A stretch of 5,127 bases of DNA, from NCBI GenBank assembly GCA_916720285.1, contig CAKAQP010000170.1:1-5127 (forward strand), given 5' to 3'. Position 1 is the first letter of the stretch, and each line of letters opens with the position of its first letter. This document shows, piece by piece, positions 1-5,127 of this stretch. Under the pieces are notes generated by a model. It saw only the letters and a list, made by a program, of their open reading frames with translations, was not told the DNA's origin and ran no database searches. Source of the DNA: an uncultured Lachnoanaerobaculum sp. (GTDB lineage Bacteria > Bacillota > Clostridia > Lachnospirales > Lachnospiraceae). The translations under genes and the position numbers were made by a program.

Positions 1-376
1 AAGTCTCATCCTCGCTTGATGCCACGGCAACAACATCTCCGCACATCTTTGCTTCCTGGAAGGCTTTTTTTGCCCACTGTCCTGTGATTATGTAATCCGC
101 TTTTTTGTTCTTCATAAGGTTCATAGGAACCATTGCAAACTGTGTATGTCCTCCACCCTGTAAGAAAAGCACTTTATAATTATCAGGGATATTTAAAAGG
201 TCTCTTATATCCTTCTCGGCTTCCTCTATTATCTCTTCATATACCTTGGAACGATGGCTCATTTCCATAACGGACATTCCGCTACCGTTGTAATCAAGCA
301 TTTCTGCAGCTGCATCTCTTAAAACCTCTTCAGGAAGTACTGCGGGACCCGCACTAAAATTATATACTCTACCCAT
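1..376 (-). CDS. serC: Phosphoserine aminotransferase, N-terminal part (runs off the left edge)
   Basis: The visible 125 codons match the N-terminal third of SerC, a cytosolic PLP enzyme of the class V aminotransferase family. The family transfers an amino group from glutamate to 3-phosphohydroxypyruvate, giving O-phosphoserine for serine synthesis; in some bacteria it also serves pyridoxine synthesis. The protein opens with the typical NFSAGPA motif (residues 6-12). It has MSHRSK around residues 39-44, whose Arg42 matches the substrate-binding arginine of E. coli SerC. The PLP-phosphate loop QGGGHTQF lies at 73-80, and TGQW at 98-101 supplies the tryptophan that stacks on PLP. The PLP lysine lies further on, outside the window. 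The ATG at 376 is supported by a strong ribosome binding site and by the family's usual short N-terminus. The gene starts 57 bases after ilvB with no clear promoter or terminator between, so co-transcription is inferred. In related bacteria serA often follows serC; that cannot be seen here. Confidence 0.95.
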   Translation of the reverse strand, partial: MGRVYNFSAGPAVLPEEVLRDAAAEMLDYNGSGMSVMEMSHRSKVYEEIIEEAEKDIRDLLNIPDNYKVLFLQGGGHTQFAMVPMNLMKNKKADYIITGQWAKKAFQEAKMCGDVVAVASSEDET

Positions 377-381
377 GATAA

Positions 382-389
382 TCTCCTTA
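382..389 (-). promoter_or_regulatory. Ribosome binding site of serC
   Basis: On the minus strand this reads TAAGGAGA, a near-consensus Shine-Dalgarno sequence. The GGAG core lies 6 bases before the ATG at 376-374. It fixes the serC start and shows that serC is translated independently of ilvB. Confidence 0.85.
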
Positions 390-433
390 TAATACAATAT
401 TTTCTATCTGCTTTTCACAAAGTACCTTCTTGT

Positions 434-2122
434 TTACTTAATCGGATTTAGTTTCAAATCCTTCTCATCAAATGCATCCGATATAGCCGCTCCCGGCGAT
501 ACCATCGGAAATACCTTTTCGTCAGAATCAATTTCACACTCAATAACAAAAGTTGTATTTGATTTTAATGCCTCTTCAAAAGCGGCATCAAACTCCTCTT
601 TTGTAGTAACTCTTCTTGCCTTAGCTCCCATAGCCTCAGCAAGCTTTACAAAGTCCACTTTGTCTCTTAATACCGTCTGTGAATATCTCTTTCCATAGAA
701 CAGATTCTGCCACTGTCTAACCATTCCAAGTACATGGTTATTTATAACAACCTGAATAAGCGGAATATCATATCTTGTGGCTGTAGCTATTTCATTCATG
801 TTCATTCTGAAACATCCGTCACCGGCTATGTTTATTACAGTCTTATCAGGCTCTGCCATCTTTGCACCGATAGCCGCACCAAGTCCGTATCCCATAGTTC
901 CAAGTCCGCCTGATGTAAGTAATGTTCTGGGATTCTTAAACTTATAAAACTGGGCCGCCCACATCTGATGCTGTCCTACTTCAGTACTGATTATTGTATC
1001 ATCTGCAGTCTTTGCATCTATGGTCTCTATTATGTACTCACCTGTAAGTCCGGTCTTATTTGTTCTTACAGGATACATATCCTTTAATCTTTCAATATGT
1101 GCCACCCATTCATCATGATGCATAGGATCAAGTCTTGAGTTAAGCTTTCTTAAGATCAATCTTGCATCACCGATGAGACTGTAATGCGCCTTGATATTTT
1201 TGCTTATCTCGGCAGCATCCACATCTATATGCAAAATCTTTGCATTTTTAGCAAATTTCTTGGCATTACCTATTACTCGGTCTGAGAATCTCGCACCGAT
1301 TACAATAAGCAGGTCGCACTCGGTTATTCCGAGATTACTTGTCTTTGTTCCGTGCATTCCCACCATTCCGGTATATTTCGGGTCTGAGCCGTCAAACGCT
1401 CCCTTACCCATAAGTGTATCGGCTACAGGTGCATCAATCTTTGAAACGAAGGTTCTAAGTTCTTCGCTTGCTCCTGAAAGGATTGCCCCGCCGCCTACCA
1501 AAACATATGGCTTCTTTGAAGCTCTTATAAGTGAAACGGCATTTAATATCTCTTCTTCACTTACACTTGTAGTCGGCATTACCTTTTCAGGCTTTTGATA
1601 TTCGTATTCAAAGCTGTCTCCGGTAACATCCTTTGTAATATCTATAAGTACAGGCCCCGGTCTGCCGCTTACAGCTATTTTAAAGGCTCTTCTTATAGTC
1701 TCCGCAAGCTTGTTTCCGTCTCTTACAATAAAGCTGTACTTGGTTACAGGCATTACAATACCTGATATATCCACCTCCTGGAAAGAGTCTTTTCCAAGAA
1801 GATTATTGCCTACATTACAGGTGATGGCAACTACCGGTATTGAATCCATATATGCACTTGCAATACCTGTTACCAGATTTGTAGCTCCCGGTCCGCTTGT
1901 TGCCAGACAAACACCTACTTTTCCGCTTGCTCTTGCATATCCGTCAGCGGCATGTGAGGCTCCCTGCTCATGACTGGTAAGTATATGTCTTATTCTGTCC
2001 TGATTTTTATATAATTCGTCATATAGATTAAGTATTGCGCCGCCCGGATATCCGAATACGGTATCAACGCCCTGCTCTAAAAGACATTCAACTATTATTT
2101 GTGATCCGCTTAATTTTGCCAT
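434..2122 (-). CDS. ilvB: Acetolactate synthase (acetohydroxyacid synthase), large catalytic subunit
   Basis: This 562-residue protein matches the AHAS catalytic subunit in length and domain order. The family is ThDP-, FAD- and Mg-dependent and condenses two pyruvates to acetolactate, or pyruvate with 2-oxobutyrate, in the first common step of branched-chain amino acid synthesis. The N-terminal domain has GVDTVFGYPGGA (18-29) and the catalytic Glu52 in HEQGA. The middle FAD-binding domain includes VGGGAI (209-214) and GMHGT (255-259). The C-terminal ThDP domain has GDG at 435-437 followed by NN at 461-462. Trp471 in MVRQWQ is the conserved residue of the herbicide site, and the VFPMVSPGAA tail fits AHAS rather than catabolic acetolactate synthase or pyruvate oxidase. 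The ATG at 2122 has an ideal ribosome binding site and the usual family N-terminus. It follows ilvD by 8 bases. No regulatory subunit gene (ilvN) follows; serC does. Confidence 0.97.
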   Translation of the reverse strand: MAKLSGSQIIVECLLEQGVDTVFGYPGGAILNLYDELYKNQDRIRHILTSHEQGASHAADGYARASGKVGVCLATSGPGATNLVTGIASAYMDSIPVVAITCNVGNNLLGKDSFQEVDISGIVMPVTKYSFIVRDGNKLAETIRRAFKIAVSGRPGPVLIDITKDVTGDSFEYEYQKPEKVMPTTSVSEEEILNAVSLIRASKKPYVLVGGGAILSGASEELRTFVSKIDAPVADTLMGKGAFDGSDPKYTGMVGMHGTKTSNLGITECDLLIVIGARFSDRVIGNAKKFAKNAKILHIDVDAAEISKNIKAHYSLIGDARLILRKLNSRLDPMHHDEWVAHIERLKDMYPVRTNKTGLTGEYIIETIDAKTADDTIISTEVGQHQMWAAQFYKFKNPRTLLTSGGLGTMGYGLGAAIGAKMAEPDKTVINIAGDGCFRMNMNEIATATRYDIPLIQVVINNHVLGMVRQWQNLFYGKRYSQTVLRDKVDFVKLAEAMGAKARRVTTKEEFDAAFEEALKSNTTFVIECEIDSDEKVFPMVSPGAAISDAFDEKDLKLNPIK

Positions 2123-2126
2123 CTAT

Positions 2127-2132
2127 CCTCCT
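2127..2132 (-). promoter_or_regulatory. Ribosome binding site of ilvB, overlapping the ilvD stop codon
   Basis: The minus strand reads AGGAGG, 4 bases before the ilvB ATG (2122-2120). The motif shares bases with the ilvD TAG stop at 2133-2131, so ribosomes finishing ilvD pass directly over it. This arrangement favours translational coupling and balanced production of the two enzymes; the coupling is inferred from spacing. Confidence 0.88.
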
Positions 2133-3807
2133 ATAACTCATCCACTGTTAAAACCGCACCCCTTGGAGCACCTGAAACAAGCTTTCTGTATCTTGCAAGG
2201 TAACCTGTTACCTCATTAATTCTGGGCTTCCAGTTTTCTCTTCTCTTTGCAAACTCTTCTTCACTTACTCTGGCATTTATTGTATTTGCATTGATATCAA
2301 TATCAATAATATCACCGTCTTGTAAAAGTCCTATAGGTCCGCCAACAGCCGCCTCAGGTGAAGCATGTCCGATTGATGCACCTCTGGATGCACCTGAGAA
2401 TCTACCGTCAGTGATAAGCGCTACGGTAGTATCAAGTCCCATTCCGGCAATTGCCGATGTAGGATTTAACATCTCTCTCATACCCGGACCTCCCTTCGGT
2501 CCCTCGTATCTGATAACAACAACATCTCCCGGTACTATCTTTCCACCCTTTATTGCTGTAATTGCATCTTCCTCACAGTCAAATACTCTTGCAGGTCCTG
2601 AGTGCTTAAGCATTTCAGGAAGTACCGCACTTCTTTTTACCACACATGAATCAGGTGCTATATTACCTTTAAGTACTGCAATTCCTCCAACCTTTGAATA
2701 TGGATTCTCGACAGGTCTTATAACATCCGTATCCAGATTTATTGCATTCTTTATATTCTCACCGACTGTCTTACCTGTGACCGTCATACAGTCAAGGTTT
2801 AAAAGTCCAAGCTTTGATATCTCCTTCATAACCGCATAGATACCGCCGGCCTCATTTAACTCTTCTATATAAGTGTGTCCTGCAGGTGCAAGATGACAAA
2901 GGTTCGGTGTCTTTGCACTTATCTCATTTGCAATATCCACATTCAGCTCAACTCCCGCCTCATAAGCAATTGCAGGAAGGTGAAGCATGGAGTTTGTGGA
3001 ACATCCGAGTGCCATATCCATTGTAAGCGCATTTATAAATGCTTCTTTTGTCATAATATCTCTTGGGCGGATATCTCTCTTTAACATTTCCATTACGGCA
3101 TATCCCGCTCTTTTTGCAAGACGGATTCTCTCCGAATATACCGCAGGTATTGTACCGTTTCCTCTAAGTCCCATTCCCAGAACCTCTGTAAGGCAGTTCA
3201 TTGAATTTGCCGTGTACATACCTGAACATGAACCGCATGTAGGACAGGTCTTATTCTCAAATTCCATTACATCGTCTTCACTTATTTTACCTGCCGCATA
3301 TGCTCCAACCGCTTCAAACATACTTGAAAGTGATGTGTTCTTTCCCTTAACTCTTCCTGAAAGCATAGGACCGCCCGATACAAATACTGTAGGTATATTG
3401 AGTCTGGCCGCCGCCATCAGCATTCCCGGTACTGTCTTGTCACAGTTCGGGATCATTACAAGCGCATCAAACTGATGTGCCATTGCTACCGTCTCTGTAG
3501 AGTCGGCTATCAAATCTCTTGAACAAAGTGAATACTTCATTCCTATATGTCCCATTGCTATACCGTCACATACCGCAATCGCAGGGAATACAACAGGTGT
3601 TCCTCCGGCTTCCGCTACGCCGAGCTTTACGGCATCTGATATTTTATCTAAGTTTATATGTCCCGGTACTATCTCATTAAATGAACTTACAATACCTATT
3701 ATAGGTTTTCTCATTTCCTCAGGTGTCATACCTACAGCATTTAAAAGCGATCTGCTCGGTGCCTGCTGCATACCCGACTTCATATTATTGGAGCGTAAAT
3801 TTTCCAT
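2131..3807 (-). CDS. ilvD: Dihydroxy-acid dehydratase
   Basis: IlvD is an iron-sulfur, Mg-dependent dehydratase. It converts 2,3-dihydroxyisovalerate and 2,3-dihydroxy-3-methylvalerate to the keto acids that precede valine, leucine and isoleucine. From the chosen start it is 558 residues, normal for the family. Visible markers are SSFNEIVPGH (41-50), Asp81 in CDGIAMGH, NCDKTVPGM (121-129) with cluster Cys122, Mg ligand Asp123 and the lysine carbamylated in homologs (Lys124), CPTCGSCSGM (188-197) with Cys194, GGPGMREM with Glu445, and GRFSG with Ser471, the presumed catalytic base. The PGH motif is of the E. coli IlvD kind rather than the PCN kind of the other DHAD group. An in-frame ATG at 3846 overlaps the leuB stop and would add 13 residues. 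I prefer 3807 because it has a good ribosome binding site and gives the usual short N-terminus before RSNN. The 3' end abuts ilvB. Confidence 0.96.
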   Translation of the reverse strand: MENLRSNNMKSGMQQAPSRSLLNAVGMTPEEMRKPIIGIVSSFNEIVPGHINLDKISDAVKLGVAEAGGTPVVFPAIAVCDGIAMGHIGMKYSLCSRDLIADSTETVAMAHQFDALVMIPNCDKTVPGMLMAAARLNIPTVFVSGGPMLSGRVKGKNTSLSSMFEAVGAYAAGKISEDDVMEFENKTCPTCGSCSGMYTANSMNCLTEVLGMGLRGNGTIPAVYSERIRLAKRAGYAVMEMLKRDIRPRDIMTKEAFINALTMDMALGCSTNSMLHLPAIAYEAGVELNVDIANEISAKTPNLCHLAPAGHTYIEELNEAGGIYAVMKEISKLGLLNLDCMTVTGKTVGENIKNAINLDTDVIRPVENPYSKVGGIAVLKGNIAPDSCVVKRSAVLPEMLKHSGPARVFDCEEDAITAIKGGKIVPGDVVVIRYEGPKGGPGMREMLNPTSAIAGMGLDTTVALITDGRFSGASRGASIGHASPEAAVGGPIGLLQDGDIIDIDINANTINARVSEEEFAKRRENWKPRINEVTGYLARYRKLVSGAPRGAVLTVDEL

Positions 3808-3811
3808 ATTT

Positions 3812-3820
3812 CCTCTTCCT
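3812..3820 (-). promoter_or_regulatory. Ribosome binding site of ilvD that decides its start
   Basis: The minus strand reads AGGAAGAGG, giving an AGGA core 9 bases and a GAGG core 4 bases before the ATG at 3807-3805. The upstream in-frame ATG at 3846-3844 is preceded by TTGAATATATAAA, which has no Shine-Dalgarno match. This supports the shorter ilvD. Confidence 0.8.
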
Positions 3821-3842
3821 ATCACAATCTGCTTTTGTGAAA

Positions 3843-4928
3843 TCATTTTATATATTCAACTATCTTGTCACCCATTTGAGAGGTACTAAGCTTATTCATT
3901 CCTTCAGTATAAATGTCTACGGTTCTGAATCCGTCCTTTAAAACCTTCTCAACAGCATTTTCAATATCACCGGCTTCCTTATCAAGACCAAGTGAATACC
4001 TTAAAAGCATTGCCGCTGAAAGTACGGTTGCTATAGGATTTGCAATATTCTTTCCTGCAATATCGGGTGCCGAACCGTGACTCGGTTCATAAAGTCCAAG
4101 CTTACTCTCATTTAAGCTTGCGCTTGGAAGCATTCCTATGGAGCCTGTGATCATACTTGCTTCATCCGATAAAATATCACCAAACATATTTTCTGTAAGC
4201 ACTACATCAAACTGCCCCGGATTCATTACAAGCTGCATAGCCGCATTATCTACAAGCATATGTTCTAGAGTAATGTCCTTATAATCCTTTGCCACCTCTT
4301 CGACCACATTTCTCCAAAGCCTTGAGCTGTCAAGTACATTTGCCTTGTCTACACTGATCACTTTCTTTCTTCTTTTTGAAGCGATATCAAAGGCAACCTT
4401 AGCCACTCTTCTGATCTCATTTTCATTGTAAACAAGAGTGTCCACCGCAGTTCTTACACCGTCTGTCTCTTTTGTATATCTCTCACCGAAGTATAGTCCT
4501 CCTGTAAGCTCTCTGACTATTACCATATCAAAACCTGCTTTGCTTATCTCCGTTTTTAAAGGACAGGCATCGGCAAGTTCCTTATATAAAAGTGCCGGTC
4601 TTAAGTTTGCAAAAAGTCCAAGCTCTTTTCTTATTTTTAAAAGTCCGGCCTCAGGTCTTAGATTAGGTGCAACATCATACCATTTCGAATTTCCTACATT
4701 GCCGCCGACTGCTCCCAAAAGTACCGCATCAGCGCTCTTTGCAATCTCTATTGCTTCGTCTGTCAAAGGCACTCCATATTTATCTATGGAACATCCTCCC
4801 ATATCTATATCTGTATATATAAATTCATGATTATATTTTTGTGAGACAGCCTCCAAAACTTTTTTTGCTTCTCTTACTATCTCAGGTCCGATACCGTCAC
4901 CGTTTATCAATGTTATATTTGCTTTCAT
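3843..4928 (-). CDS. leuB: 3-isopropylmalate dehydrogenase
   Basis: LeuB is a cytosolic, NAD- and Mg-dependent beta-decarboxylating dehydrogenase. It oxidises 3-isopropylmalate, which then loses CO2 to give 2-oxoisocaproate, the direct precursor of leucine. The 361 residues match the family's usual length. Signature elements are NGDGIGPEI (9-17), substrate arginines Arg100, Arg110 and Arg139, and the catalytic Tyr146 in LYFGER. Lys195 lies in VDKANVLDSSRLWR (193-206), and the Mg-binding aspartates are Asp227, Asp251 and Asp255 (FGDILSDEAS). The cofactor loop EPSHGSAPDIAGKN (281-294) carries Asp289-Ile290, the pair expected for NAD rather than NADP, which argues against isocitrate dehydrogenase. 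The ATG at 4928 lies at the family's normal N-terminus and has a purine-rich ribosome binding site. leuB is the first gene after the promoter and ends 35 bases before the preferred ilvD start. leuA, leuC and leuD are not in view. Confidence 0.97.
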   Translation of the reverse strand: MKANITLINGDGIGPEIVREAKKVLEAVSQKYNHEFIYTDIDMGGCSIDKYGVPLTDEAIEIAKSADAVLLGAVGGNVGNSKWYDVAPNLRPEAGLLKIRKELGLFANLRPALLYKELADACPLKTEISKAGFDMVIVRELTGGLYFGERYTKETDGVRTAVDTLVYNENEIRRVAKVAFDIASKRRKKVISVDKANVLDSSRLWRNVVEEVAKDYKDITLEHMLVDNAAMQLVMNPGQFDVVLTENMFGDILSDEASMITGSIGMLPSASLNESKLGLYEPSHGSAPDIAGKNIANPIATVLSAAMLLRYSLGLDKEAGDIENAVEKVLKDGFRTVDIYTEGMNKLSTSQMGDKIVEYIK

Positions 4929-4938
4929 ATTCCATCTT

Positions 4939-4943
4939 TCCTT
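4939..4943 (-). promoter_or_regulatory. Ribosome binding site of leuB
   Basis: The minus strand reads AAGGA, 10 bases before the ATG at 4928-4926, inside a purine-rich stretch AAGGAAAGATGGAAT. It is weaker and more distant than the sites of ilvB and serC. A nearby ATG at 4935-4933 is out of frame with leuB. Confidence 0.65.
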
Positions 4944-4964
4944 ATTTTAAAAGATTTTCTTATC

Positions 4965-4993
4965 ATAATACTTTAAAATAAAACTTTTTTCAA
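4965..4993 (-). promoter_or_regulatory. Sigma-A type promoter of the leuB-ilvD-ilvB operon
   Basis: On the minus strand a -35 element TTGAAA (4993-4988) and a -10 element TATTAT (4970-4965) are separated by exactly 17 bases. Each matches 5 of 6 consensus bases. An AT-rich stretch lies upstream and could act as an UP element. Transcription would start near 4958, leaving a leader of only about 30 bases before leuB. That is too short for a T-box, a riboswitch or a leader-peptide attenuator downstream of this promoter, so any control acting here would more likely be by a DNA-binding protein. This is read from the sequence and has not been mapped. Confidence 0.75.
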
Positions 4994-5068
4994 CTTTACT
5001 GTTAACTATTCTTTATTTTATGCATATATATTTTCTATACTTGCCATAACATTTAGTTAAGGGAAATC

Positions 5069-5119
5069 AAAAAGGGGATGTGAAAAAACTCGATTGAGTT
5101 TTTTCGCATCTCCCTTTTT
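5069..5119. terminator. Long hairpin, likely bidirectional intrinsic terminator
   Basis: Arms 5069-5091 and 5096-5119 pair over 23 base pairs around a GATT loop (5092-5095). The only irregularities are an unpaired T at 5111 and a T5081-G5106 pair, which is a wobble in plus-strand RNA and a mismatch in minus-strand RNA. The foot of the stem is GGG/CCC flanked by A5 on one side and T5 on the other, so either strand yields a G+C-containing stem followed by a run of U. No plus-strand gene in the window ends before it. The simplest reading is that it ends a gene to the right of the window, protecting the leuB promoter from readthrough. It lies upstream of that promoter, so it is unlikely to be an attenuator of the leuB transcript described here. 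Confidence 0.8.
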
Positions 5120-5127
5120 GTATTTAA

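Larger units (their letters stand above)
1..4958 (-). other. Inferred transcription unit leuB-ilvD-ilvB-(serC)
   Basis: Four same-strand genes follow one promoter with gaps of 35, 8 and 57 bases. I see no stem-loop followed by a T run between them. Co-transcription of leuB, ilvD and ilvB is well supported by spacing and shared pathway. Inclusion of serC is weaker, resting on the absence of a terminator or usable promoter in 377-433. The unit has no visible 3' end because the window stops inside serC. Confidence 0.7.

Noticed and set aside
389..418. A possible serC promoter on the minus strand: GTGAAA, 18-base spacer, TATTAT
   Set aside because: The implied transcription start would fall around 382, on or after the serC Shine-Dalgarno, removing the ribosome binding site from the message. 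The -35 is also only a partial match.
1191..1598. A 135-codon open reading frame on the plus strand
   Set aside because: It is fully antisense to the middle domain of ilvB. Its low-complexity composition, rich in Ser, Ile, Pro and Phe, is typical of a shadow frame.
2291..2839. A 182-codon open reading frame on the plus strand
   Set aside because: It lies entirely within ilvD, antisense to strongly conserved protein sequence, and resembles no family I recognise. It is explained by the codon bias of the opposite strand.
2987..3475. A 162-codon open reading frame on the plus strand
   Set aside because: It is antisense to the conserved iron-sulfur region of ilvD and has no independent sign of coding.
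4438..4830. A 130-codon open reading frame on the plus strand
   Set aside because: It is antisense to conserved leuB motifs and appears to be a shadow of the real gene.
5053..5109. An 18-residue minus-strand ORF starting inside the hairpin, considered as a leader peptide
   Set aside because: Its purine-rich GGGAG directly abuts the ATG, leaving no usable spacing. It has no run of Leu, Ile or Val codons and lies upstream of the predicted leuB promoter. It is better explained by the hairpin sequence.
4929..5127. T-box, riboswitch or leucine attenuator in the leuB leader
   Set aside because: No T-box AGGGTGGNACCGCG-type element or specifier-loop architecture is visible. The only strong hairpin lies upstream of the best promoter, which leaves a leader of about 30 bases.

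Overview
The window carries part of an amino-acid biosynthesis gene cluster, and every gene is on the minus strand. In transcription order (right to left) it holds leuB (3-isopropylmalate dehydrogenase), ilvD (dihydroxy-acid dehydratase), ilvB (acetolactate synthase catalytic subunit) and the 5' part of serC (phosphoserine aminotransferase), which runs off the left edge. The moderately low G+C content, strong AGGAGG-type ribosome binding sites, frequent ATA and AGA codons and the protein sequences all suggest a low-G+C Firmicute. The clostridial family Lachnospiraceae is the most likely source, but this is recognition by eye, not a search result.

Layout: bases 5127-4929 are an intergenic region. 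It has a long, nearly perfect hairpin (5069-5119) that looks like a bidirectional intrinsic terminator, then an AT-rich stretch, then a good sigma-A type promoter (-35 TTGAAA, 17-bp spacer, -10 TATTAT) on the minus strand. That promoter starts transcription about 30 bases before leuB. leuB, ilvD and ilvB follow with short gaps (35 and 8 bases), each with its own Shine-Dalgarno sequence. serC follows ilvB after 57 bases in which I find neither a terminator nor a usable promoter, so it is probably co-transcribed.

How the genes work together: IlvB joins pyruvate units (or pyruvate and 2-oxobutyrate) into acetohydroxy acids. IlvD dehydrates the dihydroxy acids two steps later to the keto acids of valine and isoleucine. 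LeuB carries out the oxidative decarboxylation in the leucine branch. The intervening enzymes (IlvC, LeuA, LeuCD) and the IlvB regulatory subunit IlvN are not in this window. SerC makes O-phosphoserine from 3-phosphohydroxypyruvate, so the cluster also touches serine synthesis.

All three complete enzymes keep their expected lengths and catalytic residues, and I see no frameshifts, mobile elements, CRISPR arrays or RNA genes. This is ordinary core metabolism. The points worth checking are the promoter-hairpin region, the missing ilvN and the serC linkage. I found no convincing sign of a previously undescribed system.
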